DNA of 64,000 bases from Orobanche coerulescens (Eukaryota; Streptophyta; Magnoliopsida; Lamiales; Orobanchaceae): the NCBI GenBank assembly GCA_033398695.1, contig CM065819.1, forward strand, positions 3,831,501-3,895,500. Reading direction: 5' to 3'. The notes beneath the pieces are model-generated. The model was not told where the DNA came from. It made no database searches and was given only the letters and a program-made list of their open reading frames with translations. The first letter of the stretch is position 1. Every line of letters starts with the position of its first letter. Both the position numbers and the translations under genes were made by a program. Positions 11,442 to 24,268 of this stretch are shown here, piece after piece.

Positions 11442-13550
11442 TGTAACACCATCAAGACGTTCCGGGCATATTACAGCGCTGTGGACCCCATAGTTCGAAG
11501 TCTACCAGGCTAACGTACCAAACCGACAATAGACAAAAGACAAACATCATCAACATACACACGAATCCATAATACAAGACAAAAGACTGAACTCAACAAT
11601 ACCATTCAATATTAAATCCACCCCAAAACGGTTACATGACAATAACAAATTCAAAGAAGGGAGTATTCGAGTACTTAAACAAATGACATAATAAATAAGT
11701 TTAAAAAACAAGACACCAAACGGACAAACACTGAATAGAATCACTCTTTCCCATCATCCTCGTATAGCTTGCGTGCTGGTTCATCTCCATGACCTGAACC
11801 TGAAATACAAAAGTATTTCCCCCATTTAAGGGGCTAGCGGCAACTGCTAGTGCAAGTACAATCCATTTGAACTACTATTCTAACCAGATGAAATATGCGC
11901 CAAAAATCATTTTAGAAAAAGATTTATATTCCGGAATATTACGGTGCACAAGCACAAAACACATTTCTCCAACAAAACATTTCAAAGTTAACTGTTGGTA
12001 CGAGACTCACGGCCACCGTACCCCACAGAGGCCCATCGGACCATCCCTGGGTGGTTAACCCTAGTTCGTGATACGCACACTCACGGCAATACGTATCCCC
12101 AGAGTCCCCGTCAGACCGTCCGTGGGTGAACATACACATATACTTCCACAACATCCACGGAAAGCCATAATCCAAATACAAGAATATGCAAACAAATGTA
12201 AAGTACTTGCCTTTGAGACATCTTCGACGAAATGGGAATGAACAACGGTTACGAACGTCCCAGAGGAACACGACCGATCCTAAATGAAGGATTAACACAA
12301 CTCAGTCCTATACGGTAACAATAATCGAATGGAATACTCCCACAACCCCAATTACAAGCTATAACAACCTACGTTCGATCTATACGGGCGAGGGTTTACA
12401 TAAAACCTCCCCGAAACAACAACTCACGGATTAAACACGACGGAAATGGATTGGGTCTGATTCTTTAGATCAGAATCCAAGGAGATATATTGAGATATAA
12501 TTCATAACCCAATAAAAATAATCGATAAGAAATATAACAACGTCACCGAACAATTCGAGTTCTATCCAGACAAATCCCGAAAAGCCCCCAAAATGAACAA
12601 AGGTAGGATTCTAGACGAAAATACCTTGGATTAGGGCGGAAGAGATGGATTAGGATGATGATAAACTTCACTTGGAACCCAACAATTGATCTCACAAAGA
12701 ATTCCACAGACAAACCTTGAAGAATCGATCAAACTCGCTATGGATCGCAGCTCTCGGACGAGGAAGAAGGAAAAGAGAAAATGATGAAGTGAAGGTCAAC
12801 TCAGGTTTATAAAACCTGACCCTGCGTTACGTACGTTAACATGAGCATGTTAACGTACGTTATGCTCATTACGTACGTTACACCCAAGTGTTAGCGTATA
12901 TAATGGCTCGACAGAACAATTTGTCCAAACTGTTGAAGGCCATAACGTACGTTATCACTGAAGCATAGCGTACATTATGAAGGTGATGATAGCGCACGCA
13001 AGAAAGCATGCATAATGTACGTTATGCATGCAGCAGTTCAGCACTGCTGAATACGTTCTGCTTCCCGGGGTGGTACGAAGTCGAGATATAACACAATGGC
13101 AGAATCCAAAACGTCAATACGGAATATTCACGACAATGAAGTTACGTGCTGAAAGAAAATACACTTCCGACTACCGGGAAAACTAAAATACGATGAAGAA
13201 GATTAAATTCCCTAAACTTATAGGAAATTACAAAATAGCCCAAATGTCCGAAAATCATGATACAACACCAGATTCACAAACCGAAACTCACAACATGAGC
13301 AACTTAACCGTACAAACTCATGTAAACAAAGAAACCACAAAAAGGAACGAGTTTTACGAGAATCGAACGTACATACGCCAAGACATAACATAAAATGGAA
13401 TTACGTAAAAACATCTCCGAAACTCGTCTAAATGGAAAAACTCCAAGAACAAAGTAGATTCAAAACGTCAAAACGGTTACAAACGAGTAGATCAAATAGA
13501 CATACACCAAAAATAGAAACTACTAAAAATGGAAAGGTACGGATATTACA
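11442..13550 (-). repeat. LTR1 second copy (LTR1')
   Basis: 2,109 bp, same ends as 2626-6266 and closely similar throughout, but lacking the CACTA insertion. The intact target site is the A run at 13339-13343. Confidence 0.87.
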
Positions 13551-13897
13551 TCACACACTTAAACGAACAGAGCAGCTGTTTTGTTCCGGTTAATTATAAG
13601 TTGGTGAAAGGGTTGGTGAACTCTTAGCCATGTTGAGGACTATATAAAGCGTGTCTTGTGATAGCCCTCACGCAAGACTTAATCACATGTAAAGACATAT
13701 TTGTGTAGAGAGAATCAAAAATCTAATTTTGATATTTCTCTCTCTCTCAAAGTCTTGAAGATTATATTCAAGAGTTGAATAGTCAAAAGAATCAAGAACA
13801 TATCTTCATATCTTTGAAGATTGATTCTTTGGCCAAGAAAGTATTTAGAATACTTTTCTAATCTTCATCTAATCGTGTAAGTTTGATCTTTAATAAC
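13551..13897. other. spacer, second copy
   Basis: Near copy of 6267-6611, joined to LTR1' and LTR2' at the same positions. This shared double junction argues for a block duplication rather than separate insertions. No gene is seen. Confidence 0.7.
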
Positions 13898-16800
13898 TGT
13901 AACGCCCCTAAAACCATCTGGGGATATTACAGCGCCGTGAGCCCCGCACCGGAACCCACAAGGCTAAAACTCATTTCCACAAACGTTTAAAGAACGCCAG
14001 AGAGGCAAAGACGGTAATATTTTGCAAATACTCAAGTAGTCTCCAAAATATGTTTTCCAAATACCGTCATTAAATTTACATTTGAAAACAAAAGGCCAAA
14101 AATTCTAAAAATTCAACAGTTTCAAAATGTACGTTAAGTCACCACTTATACGTACCAATAAAGCAGTTTAAGGAAAAAGGGTTTACCGAAATAACCTAAA
14201 TTTATGAAATATCCAAAAAGATCATTTTAAAGCTATACACGATTTGGTAAAAATACCGGAAAGTCATTTTAAAATATACACAGGTAGTGGATAAAATACA
14301 GTTCAAAATATACATTTGCAGCGGAATAAAACAACCAGAAAAGAATACTTGATTCTCCAAAAACATGCCACATCTAGTATCACCCGGGAAGCTCTCCCTT
14401 CACGACCGCTACTAGCTCGATCTCCGAGTACCTAAAAATAAAGCCCACGATGGGGTCAGCCACAATATTCAACAATGATTTCGATCACATCACCATAAAT
14501 AATTACATACCAATGTAATCACATAGCAAAAATACTACCAATGTAATCTTACCGTCATAACCTTACCAATACATGGCATTCCATAACAAATCAATCCTTA
14601 CCATAATTCACATTTTGCATTCTCAAATGGCGAAATGAACTCAAATAAAACCAATTGTACTATATTCAAACAATACCAAGAACCCTCAAAACATCATCAT
14701 AACTCATAAGTGCGGAAATAACTCATCCTGACCAAATCCTGTCCGTCGGATTACACAATCAAAACTCAACCTAGATAAAACCAATATCACACAACATATC
14801 TGTAGATCAACTACCACAAAACAATGGAAACAAGTCCCGAAACATCGATGTACAGTCCGAATGCACATACAATCAATAATAATGATCAACCAATAGATCA
14901 ACCGAGAATATCATTGACATGATAACTCCAATACGACCAACAAAGGATCAACGATAACCGAGAATACCCTCAACATGGTAAACTCCAAACACGATCAATA
15001 AAGGGTCAACTATAACCGAGAATACCCTCAATAAGGTAAACTGCGAACGATCAACAATAATGGATCTCAAAGAAATAACCCCGACTGTCAAGCATATCAC
15101 TCGGGCGTATGATCAAGCAGTCGCAAACCGTCGAACATACCCAACCATAAATGGAGGATGAACGACCAATCAATATGGCTCAAAGATGGATGTCATAGTA
15201 CGCCCGATCCGAAAATGTGTCCGTGCACATGTCCACACCGTATACGGAATACTGGATATACGTGGGACATGTACCTAATTAGCCTCACGAACTACGTCTT
15301 ATGTGCACGGTCCAATGTGGAAATATCAACACATGACCATAGTATGCCCAGCTAAAAATCCTACACAATAACCAATCGGCATGCAGATATGACTTTAGAT
15401 ATATCACGATGCAACATGACAACGAAACTCAAAGAATCATGTATCCAATAAGGATCAAAAGACTCACCGAAGTGAACAATGACAAACGGATAATGAAAGA
15501 TCGATACGACCGACAATATCCAAAATAACCATACTGGGATCACAATCCCTAAAGAATGATCAACACGATCAACAATCTCAACACAACCATCCTGGGATCA
15601 TCATCCCTCAATGATCGATCAACACAATATGAATCTAATTATCCGAAACCTCAACATACAACATATACAACAACTCAACAGAAATAATTATCCCCATAAC
15701 TAAACAATACTTAAATTACCTCAAGGCTGGAGTCGATATCCTTTCCATGAACAACATCCCTGAATGGATATACAATTATTGGAATAATCTAGAGTGAAGT
15801 ACTGTCCATTAATATCAATAAACCATCATCCCGACATCAATGTCGATACGATAAACAATCATTGATATCCGACATTCCATATCACAGTCTGAAAATAACT
15901 CACATCTCCGTCTTTACCAAACATATTTAAATCATATACATTATGATTTAATCCAATCGAAGCACAACCTACAAACTATTATCTTCACAATTCATATTTA
16001 TAATATCATTGCTATATGAATTATAGATGAAATGAATTTGAAATCATTCCTTATATATTATGAACTGAACAAGTATAAACTTTCCTCGATATTGATACAG
16101 CGAAGCCGTTACCAATTCCATTGCCTTTTTCTACGATCTCCTCAGCCCTGACCAGAAGCAAATCTCCAAACTCTTCAACCTCAACTGCAACACAACGATC
16201 ATAATCCACGATCAATTATCACAACCTATTGCAATAATCGAATAACATACATTTAATAATAACCAAAAACTGATATAACCAACCAATCAAACTCAACGGC
16301 TCAACAATACCTCGATCATATACAAAACCGAACAATATAACTCAAACAATTACAAAATCATATCCACAATGCAAAGCACAACTCGATAATCATAATTAAC
16401 AATCAATATAACCGATCATCAACCCAATGGTTCCACAATGTCTCGATTAAACATAGTCTGAACAATCCAAATAAATCAGTCACGCATCCATAACCATAAT
16501 ACGATATACTGCACTATCTGTCAACTTAGAGAACGTTAAACACATAACGTAGCGTGCGCTAGTCACCAGTTAGCGTGCGTTAGCCAGTCAGCTAGCGTGC
16601 GCTAATGTTATACATTGCATGCCTTACGAGTATCGACTAACACCTTGCGACTGCGAATACGATTGAAAAGGAAATCTTATTCCAAGAACAATCACATCGT
16701 TTCCAAATTCAATCCCATCATCATGATCCATATCTTATCATACAAACTTAATCACTAAAATCAACATAATGTTAGTTTTAATTATCTTATCCATATGTAT

Positions 16801-17035
16801 AATCAAAACCATTATAAATCCTTCCTCTTTGATGTGATATATACCAAGAACACCAAGAACACCATGATTCCATAATCATGTTCATGACAACCAACATAAT
16901 TGAAGACATATATCATCATACTGTCCAATATACAATTCACATAACCTCAAGAATCACAACAACAGCACCATAACCATCATCATACGAAGAAAAACATCAA
17001 TAACAGCATCCAATCCGAAATGAAGGGAGATATTA
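13898..17035 (-). repeat. LTR2 second copy, truncated (LTR2')
   Basis: It matches 6612 to about 9746 and stops abruptly at 17035, where the next gypsy LTR begins. The lost part is the start of the LTR (about 1.3 kb). It does not reappear after that element at 25961. Nothing coding is seen. Confidence 0.85.
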
Positions 17036-17184
17036 TGTAATACCCGAGATTTATGATATGTATTTGGAACTTGTGATATTGTAATTTTGCACTTTGATCT
17101 GAGTATTTCTCCATATTTCATAATCCGATGTTGTCAAGCGTATAATTTCGTGTATGTGATGTTAAGATTGAAATTCTGTGCATG

Positions 17185-17500
17185 TAGCGCACGCTACAGG
17201 CTACGTGTAGCGTACGCTAACAGGGATTCATAGCGCACGCTACAGAGGATCATTAGCGCACGCTATGCGTGGTCAAATTGATTGAGACATGCGGTAGGTG
17301 AGATCTGGCCGGGGGACCCTTGTCGGATTGTGTCGAATGAACCTGGACGGCTTTCGGGAAAAGCCAAGTCAACGCCTTAGCGCACGCTACAGGTATATGC
17401 GTAGCGCACGCTAAGTGCTGAATACAGTTAAGTTAGTGAGCCGTTAGCGCACGCTACGAAAGGTGGTCTAGCGCGCGCTAATAACCATTTATTATAAATA
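17185..17500 (+). promoter_or_regulatory. G2 LTR promoter: palindrome cluster and TATA box
   Basis: About eight copies of TAGCGCACGCTA or variants (17185-17482) lead directly to a TATAAATAG box at about 17493-17501. The same module is at about 24417-24735 in the 3' LTR. Confidence 0.6.
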
Positions 17501-18736
17501 GGACAGCATCCTATTCGTGATTTCAGTTCTTTCTTCCCCTATAACCCGAATTCTTACACTTAGAGCATAACTTCCTTCAACCTAAACACTTCATATCCAC
17601 ATCCTAGTTCGTGATTGAAGATCGTATATCATTGGAGATTGGTGTTCAAGCCTTCGACGTTGGATTGCTTCGGTTTCCTCCGTGTTCTTCACTACTTTGA
17701 GGTAGGTGATCCTTTACCAATACTAGTAGTGTTCTAAAGGACGTTTGATCATGTTTTGATAGCATGTTATTTCGTTTTTAATCGGTCATCACATGTTAGA
17801 AGGATACTTTTGTCGTATCGGTACTATATATCGTATGAACCTTTGAACCATCTTATTGTAAGGACTCCTAAGCATGTTCAAAACGATTTATGATCAGTAA
17901 TCGGATATTACCCAGTTGCTACGTCTTACACGTTGGAATCATGTGTTTTGGAACGTAGGACGAATGGAACTTAGATTATTTCTTGAAGATCGTAGAGGAA
18001 TTATGATATTGAGATAACTATCCGTATATTTGTATCTCATAATCATAGAACTTCCACAAACCTTATTAGCATGATATGCCCGAGGATAACTTGTAATATC
18101 ACCATAGAATTCATGAATTCACCACCGTTCAACCCAGTTTTTCCGTTAGCAGCATTCTGCCATGCAAGATTAGCGCACGCTAACATATGTAAGTTAACGT
18201 GCGCTATCGGGGTTCAAGCGACGCACGTAACGCACGTAGCGACGTTATGCATCGCCCGATTCGAATCGCCGGGCCAGAGCTAGCGCACGCTAGTCTTACA
18301 CGATAGCGTCGCTAACGGTCCGGCTTAGCGCACGTTACGTAGAGTACGTAGCGCACGCTAAGCATCCAGCATTGTTTATTTTGAGCTTTTCGGCCGTAGA
18401 CCGAATTGATAGGCCATCGTTCGACTTGAGATGATTTGTATATCATTCCTTTTGTTAAGGTTCAAGCTTGCTACGTTGATCGAAGGAGGCGACCTTCGAG
18501 TGTGTTGAGATCATTGAAGTATATCGTTCTTGCCATCTTCGAGGCAAGTATCGTAATATGTTAATATTGGTATTTTTGGAGCATGCGTATGATTATTCAT
18601 GTTCTTGAACATGAGATTTACTTCGTTGATTTGTCATGGTATTTGTTATATAGTGTTTATATGTTCATGTTGATGAACATAATGATTTGGCATATGTGTA
18701 TGCATGAGTTGTGTTTGTATACGTTGTACGATCTAT

Positions 18737-18895
18737 GCTGAGAGCGCTGGATCGGATGTCCACCTCGTGTTGGTCCGACGGGATCATCTTGGGATCTAGG
18801 CTGAGGGCGCTGGATCATTGGACGGGTTATTTCCACCTCGTGTTGGTCCGACGGGATCATCTTGGGATCTATGCTGAGGGCGCTGGATCATTGGA
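18737..18895 (+). repeat. tandem repeat inside the G2 LTR
   Basis: Units containing GCTGAGGGCGCTGGATCAT and GTTGGTCCGACGGGATCATC occur two to three times. Equivalent units appear in the solo LTR at about 57320-57480 and, diverged, in the G3 LTRs near 37250-37380. Confidence 0.75.
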
Positions 18896-19379
18896 ATACC
18901 CATGCTGTGTAATGGAATCTTGTAGATTCGCATTGTCGGATTCCGGTAGCGGAAGTCCGTGTGGTATATCTTGTTATGTATTGTTGATGCATATTCGAAT
19001 TGTTTAATATGATACTTGTACTAGCATCGTTTTGCTAACCCCTTCGGGGGTGGACATTTGTTTTGATGTTCAGGTAGTCGAGGAGCAGGGAAACAAACCA
19101 CGATGCGACGTGACGACGAAGGGGTTCAGTGATGTTTGTTGTTATTGGTGATTTGTTTTCTTGGTTTGGTTTCTGTACTCGAGTACGCGTGTCTTACTGA
19201 TATTAATTCGATATGGTTGTATTAATTACTCGTTGAACCAGTTGTACGGTTTCATAAACTTGAATTTCCGCAGTATTGATGTCTTATATTTACTTTCCTT
19301 TTTAATTAGCCTTGTAAATCCTTACTTAAAGGGTTTACGGCGCTGTAATTATTCCGAATATATCGGGGTGTTACGAATA

Positions 19380-19392
19380 TGGTATCGGAGCT
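19380..19392 (+). other. primer binding site of G2
   Basis: TGGTATCGGAGCT, one mismatch from the initiator Met-tRNA complement, five bases after the LTR end. Confidence 0.85.
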
Positions 19393-19608
19393 AAGATTCA
19401 TGGATATCTTGGCGATGGGTTTTAGTTGGGTCTGCTTACGTTATTTGATTTACGTCGTTTGTAACATCACCGTCACCAAGTCGTCATGTGGACCGTGGTT
19501 GTAAGTCTCTTAATCCCTTATACTACCGCTTTACTTAATTTCTGTTTGTGAGTATTGACGGACTTTATTTCAAAATTTGTTCGGATATTGAGAAATTGCG
19601 TTTCTGAT

Positions 19609-20598
19609 ATGTTGAGAGGAGTACGTGGACGCGGACGCGGTCGTGGACGCGGACGTGGTAACATGAGACAGGAGGATTCCGCAACTACCCCAGAAATATC
19701 GGCTAGTCGAACCGATTCCCATTCTGGAGGGCAGCAAGGATCAGCAAATGACGACGCAAATCCTAACATGCCGGGAGTGCTTCAACAGGTGGTGGCACAG
19801 ATAAACTGGGCCGCTGTGTCGTTGACCGCATGCATACGGCGATGGGACAAAGAGACCACGAGGATAACCGGGGAGACAGATGGCTTGCTGAGGTGGTTAA
19901 ATTGCACCCGCCAAAATTTGACGGATCTGCTGAGGCACTTACTTGGGATCACTGGCTCAAGGAGTTGGAGAAGATATTCTCGGGTCTTAACTGTCCCGAG
20001 GACCGGAAGGTTCCCATTGCCCGCATTTTCCGACCGGGAGGCCTTTGATTGGTGGGAGGCTATTCGACCCGAGAATCATGTTGCAGATTGGACGGAATTC
20101 AAACTAATGATGGAAGCACAGTATTGTCCTCGTCCAGTTAGAGAGGCAAAGATCCGAGAGTTTTTCTCACCACAGAGTTCGGAGGCATCTGTGACAGATG
20201 TAATTAAAACTTTTAATCATCAGCTGACTTGTGTGCGACACTTGGTCAGAACGGAGGCAGAAAAGATTTTTCATTTTGATATGAGGATGAAGCCGGAGAT
20301 TCAGCAGTACATGTCCGGATTCGAGTGTACTACGTTGCGACAGTATCAAGACAAAGCGCTGGCCTATGACATGAAAGAGGCGGCAGTGGAGAAATCAGTA
20401 GAGGCAAAGAAGCAGAAGGTGACCGGTAGCTTTGCAGAAAACAAGAGTGGTGGGGCCCGCAAGGGTCAGTCTTCCTTTTATTCGGCTAGAAAACCTCCAC
20501 ATCCTTCTAGAGGCGGAAAGAAATTCCGGACAACATCGCGCTTCGGACGCATCAATGAAATGCTACAATTGTGGTCGAGCAGGGCATATTCGACGTGA
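19609..20598 (+). pseudogene. gypsy gag (G2), frameshifted
   Basis: The chosen start at 19609 gives MLRGVRGRGRGRGRGRG, the Arg/Gly N-terminus typical of this group. Capsid landmarks follow: WDHWLKELEKIF, FDWWEAIRPE and HFDMRMKPEIQQYMSGF. The frame stays open, but between about 19826 and 20035 the gag-like sequence (HPPKFDGSAEALTWDHWL) is in another frame, so two opposite frameshifts leave a scrambled middle. A third shift near 20530 moves the zinc-knuckle part into the next frame. Gag would build the particle and package the RNA. Confidence 0.87.
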
Positions 20599-21790
20599 TT
20601 GCCCCGCATCTTCTGTGACTTGTTACGATTGTGGGCAAGAAGGGCACCGTGCGGCCTTCTGTGGAGCCGCTACTAGATCTTTTGGTACCCGCACTCAAGC
20701 ACCAGTTCCTAAGGAGATAAGTGTGAACCAGACACAGCAAAGTGGGTTTCAGCAGCAGAACGCTGGGAAGAGAGAGGCATCCAGTGCTGGGTCTGTTCCT
20801 CCGCGCCTGTACGAAATGAGGAAATCTGATGATCAGAACACAGCTGTTGCATCAGGTACGATTCAGATCCTTTTGCAACCAGTTAGTGTCTTGTTCGACT
20901 CGGGAGCTACGCATTCTTTTATATCTTTGAACTGTGTTAATCGTTTGAAAATCTCGTGCTTGTATAATTGTGAACCTTATGTTGTGGGATTACCGAGCGG
21001 AGAGAAAATTGTGGGAACACTAGAAGCTAGGGATTTCCCAGTATCTATAGAAGGAAGAGAGTGGCCATCGAATATCATTGTAGTTGACATCTACGGTGAC
21101 GATTTAATTCTCGGAGATGATTGGCTCAACCGTTATGGAGCTGTTCTGAATTACCGAGAGAGAGTCATTTCCATCATTGCTGATGACGGATCTGAACACT
21201 TATTCCGAGGATGGAGACCAGGAAGCTCGGGAAAAGTGATCAAAGCAATGAAAGCCGTGAAATTACTGAAGCAGGGATGTCACGGACTCTGGTGCTATGC
21301 CATGAGGAAAGAGGAAGGAGTAGAGCTCTCGTCTATTTCAGTTGTGAATGAGTTCCCAGATGTATTTCCTGACGAACTACCGGGGTTACCTCCGCAGAGA
21401 GGAGTGGAATTCACTATCGAATTAGAGCCTGGAGCAGCTCCTATTTCCAAAGCACCATACCGCATGGCGCCAACCGAGATGTATGAACTCAAGAAGCAAC
21501 TGGAGGAATTGTTACAGAAGGGCTATATCCAACCTAGCGTTTCTACTTGGGGAGCGCCCGTTCTCTTTGTCCGGAAGAAAGACGGATCCCTCCGATTGTG
21601 TATTGATTACAGGGAGCTCAACAAGATGACGATCAAGAATAAGTATCCTATACCTCGGATCGACGACTTGTTTGATCAACTGCAAGGGGCAAGGGTATTC
21701 TCTAAGATTGACTTGCGATCAGGATACCACCAGTTGAGAATTAAGGAATCGGATATACCAAATCGCTTTCGATCCCAGACGGCATTATGA
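20530..21790 (+). pseudogene. gypsy zinc knuckles, protease and RT N-terminus (G2)
   Basis: The open frame contains, in order: two CCHC fingers ([14 protein letters not shown] and [14 protein letters not shown]), a protease ([10 protein letters not shown], then [14 protein letters not shown]), the linker ahead of RT, and RT up to [16 protein letters not shown] short cluster of base losses at about 21755-21795 breaks the frame just before the RT catalytic box. The rest of RT continues in the frame that starts at 21798. Apart from that break the sequence looks well preserved. Confidence 0.88.
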
Positions 21791-21797
21791 ATTCGTA

Positions 21798-24233
21798 GTG
21801 ATGCTGTTTGGACTTACCAATGCTCCTGCGGTATTCATGCAATTGATGAATCGGGTATTCTTGGAGTACTTGGATAAATTTGTGGTCGTTTTCATTGACG
21901 ACATCTTGATATATTCGAGGGACGCAGAGAAACATGCTGAACATTTACGTGTGGTTTTAAGCATCTTGAGAAAGGAACAGCTGTATGCTAAGCTTTCTAA
22001 ATGCGAATTCTGGCTTAAGGAAGTAACCTTCCTTGGGCATGTGATATCATCCGACGGAGTTCAGGTGGACCCGAAGAAAGTCGAAGCAATCTTGGAGTGG
22101 GAACCTCCTAAAAACGTGAAAGAAGTCCGAAGCTTCTTAGGACTTGCTGGATATTATCACCGCTTTGTAGAGGGATTTTCCAAAATTGCTCGTCCGCTCA
22201 CTCAGCTGTTACAGAAAACTCAAAAGTTCGCGTGGAATGAGAAGTGCCAGGCTGGTTTTGACGAACTTAAGAGGAGACTAACGACAGCACCTATATTAGC
22301 ACTTCCAGATGGAACTGATGGATTCATGGTATACAGCGACGCTTCAAATCAGGGTTTGGGTTGTGTGTTGATGCAGAAGGATAAATTGATTGCTTATGCT
22401 TCTCGGCAATTGAAACCGTACGAAGTTATTTACCCGACTCATGATCTGGAGCTAGCAGCTGTGGTCTTTGCCTTGAAAATTTGGCGACATTACTTGTACG
22501 GCACTCATTGTCAGATCTTTACAGATCATAAGAGCCTCAAGTACATTTTCAGTCAGAAAGAATTAAACATGAGACAGAGAAGGTGGCTGGAATTGATCAA
22601 GGATTACGACTTAGAGATTCTCTATCATCCGGGGAAAGCAAATGTAGTAGCCGATGCATTGAGCCATAAACCTGTTTCTCTTCGAGTGTTGGAAACTCTT
22701 ACGTCCCAAACCAGCATTCAACGAGAACTGATCCGTGAAGGGATTGAAGTATGGGCACCAGGAATCCAAGGGCAACTTTATGTGATGGAACTGACTTCAT
22801 CACTAGTCGAGAAGATCAAGTCCAAGCAGTTGGACGATTCTCTGATCCTTCGATTATGTGATGAAGCCAAGAAAGGAAAAGCCCCAGGATTCGTGATACA
22901 AGATGATGGAGTTCTGAGATTTCAAAGTCGACTTTGCGTTCCTGATGATGATGATTTGAGACGGACTATTCTGAAAGAAGCTCACAGCGCGCCCTATTCT
23001 ATTCACCCGGGCAGCAGTAAAATGTATAAGGATCTAAAACAAAACTTCTGGTGGGGGAATATGAAGAAGGACGTAGCAGAGTACGTTTCGAAGTGTTTGA
23101 CTTGTCAGCAGGTTAAGATTGAACATCAGCGACCTGCCGGGATGTTAAAACCGCTTCCGATCCCTGAATGGAAGTGGGAGGACATTTCGATGGATTTCAT
23201 CACCAGTATGCCAAGGACTAGAACGGGAATGAACATGATTTGGGTTATAGTTGATCGACTAACCAAGTCGGCTCATTTCCTAGGAATCAAAGATACATGG
23301 GGACCAGAGAGATTGGCGCGAGTATTCATTGCGGAGATAGTCAGATTGCATGGGACGCCGAAGACCATTGTTTCAGATCGAGATGGTCATTTCGTGTCGC
23401 ACTTCTGGAGGGCAGTACACAGGGCTTTGGGGACCGAGCTAAACTTTAGTACAGCTTATCATCCCCAAACGGACGGTCAGTCCGAACGGACTATACAAAC
23501 TGTAGAAGACATGCTTAGAGCTTGTGCGTTGGATTGGTCAACTGATTGGGAAGTTCACTTACCCTTGATCGAATTCACTTACAATAATAGTTGGCATGCT
23601 TCTATTAAAATGGCACCATTTGAAGCTTTGTACGGGAGAAGATGCCGATCACCCCTGTGTTGGGATGATTCTTCGGATTTGATCGGGACGGAATCGGAAT
23701 TGATTATTCAGACTCAAGAGAAGGTAGCTTTGATTCGAGAGAGACTGTTGACTGCCCAGAGTCGACAGAAGTCTTATGCAGATGTACGTCGTCGCCCTCT
23801 AGAGTTCGACGCTGGGGACCATGTACTATTGAAGGTGTCTCCTACACGAGGGATTTTCCGTTTTGGGAAGAGAGGCAAGCTTAGTCCAAGGTATATCGGG
23901 CCATTTGAGATCCTAGAGAGAGTTGGGGATTTAGCGTACAGGTTGGCCTTACCGCCATCACTGAGTCACGTTCACAATGTGTTTCACGTATCCCAATTGC
24001 GGAAGTATATACCGGACTCCAGTCACGTCATTGATTTCGACGAGGTCGAGATAGCTAATGACGGCACCTTCGAGGAGAGACCAATCAAGATACTTGAGAG
24101 TCGGATCAAACAATTGAGGAATAAACCAATACACTTGGTTAAAGTACAATGGTCACGACATGGAGTCGAGGAGGCCACTTGGGAAACGGAGGACAGTATG
24201 AAGGCTAGATATCCAGAGTTGTTTTCATCTTAA
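21798..24233 (+). CDS. gypsy RT (C-terminal part), RNase H, integrase and chromodomain
   Basis: 811 codons without a stop, the only long intact retrotransposon frame in the window. Residues 1-120 hold the RT palm with the catalytic FIDD box at 32-35. RNase H covers about 170-290 (YSDAS, DLELAA, FTDHKS and ADALS supply the acidic residues). The integrase has an HHCC zinc finger at about 392-430 (ending CLTCQQ) and a D,D-35-E core ([16 protein letters not shown] and GQSERTIQ). The C-terminus (about 755-808, [14 protein letters not shown]) is a chromodomain, which in chromoviruses directs integration to histone marks. The first codon is only the first ATG after the frameshift, not a natural start; the true protein began in gag. 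Confidence 0.9.
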   Translation: MMLFGLTNAPAVFMQLMNRVFLEYLDKFVVVFIDDILIYSRDAEKHAEHLRVVLSILRKEQLYAKLSKCEFWLKEVTFLGHVISSDGVQVDPKKVEAILEWEPPKNVKEVRSFLGLAGYYHRFVEGFSKIARPLTQLLQKTQKFAWNEKCQAGFDELKRRLTTAPILALPDGTDGFMVYSDASNQGLGCVLMQKDKLIAYASRQLKPYEVIYPTHDLELAAVVFALKIWRHYLYGTHCQIFTDHKSLKYIFSQKELNMRQRRWLELIKDYDLEILYHPGKANVVADALSHKPVSLRVLETLTSQTSIQRELIREGIEVWAPGIQGQLYVMELTSSLVEKIKSKQLDDSLILRLCDEAKKGKAPGFVIQDDGVLRFQSRLCVPDDDDLRRTILKEAHSAPYSIHPGSSKMYKDLKQNFWWGNMKKDVAEYVSKCLTCQQVKIEHQRPAGMLKPLPIPEWKWEDISMDFITSMPRTRTGMNMIWVIVDRLTKSAHFLGIKDTWGPERLARVFIAEIVRLHGTPKTIVSDRDGHFVSHFWRAVHRALGTELNFSTAYHPQTDGQSERTIQTVEDMLRACALDWSTDWEVHLPLIEFTYNNSWHASIKMAPFEALYGRRCRSPLCWDDSSDLIGTESELIIQTQEKVALIRERLLTAQSRQKSYADVRRRPLEFDAGDHVLLKVSPTRGIFRFGKRGKLSPRYIGPFEILERVGDLAYRLALPPSLSHVHNVFHVSQLRKYIPDSSHVIDFDEVEIANDGTFEERPIKILESRIKQLRNKPIHLVKVQWSRHGVEEATWETEDSMKARYPELFSS

Positions 24234-24256
24234 GTTTCGGGACGAAACTTCTTTTT

Positions 24257-24268
24257 AGGGAGGAAGGA
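24257..24268 (+). other. polypurine tract of G2
   Basis: AGGGAGGAAGGA directly abuts the 3' LTR start TGTAATACCC at 24269, as expected for the plus-strand primer. Confidence 0.85.

Larger units (their letters stand above)
17036..19375 (+). repeat. G2 5' LTR
   Basis: Starts TGTAATACCCG and ends near GGTGTTACG, about 2.34 kb. A solo LTR of the same family lies inverted at 56838-59133. Promoter motifs are at 17185-17500. No protein is encoded; short frames such as 18071-18283 only reflect LTR conservation. Confidence 0.92.

Noticed and set aside
6612..13550. A single gypsy element with a TCAC target duplication (6608-6611 and 13551-13554)
   Set aside because: The two LTRs would belong to different families (4.4 and 2.1 kb) and the same spacer junction also occurs at 6267, so the four-base match is better explained by the block duplication.
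18071..18283. Conserved frame also seen at 25303 and, inverted, at 57983-58189
   Set aside because: All three lie at the same position of the G2-family LTR. Conservation is that of DNA, and the frames diverge where the LTRs do.
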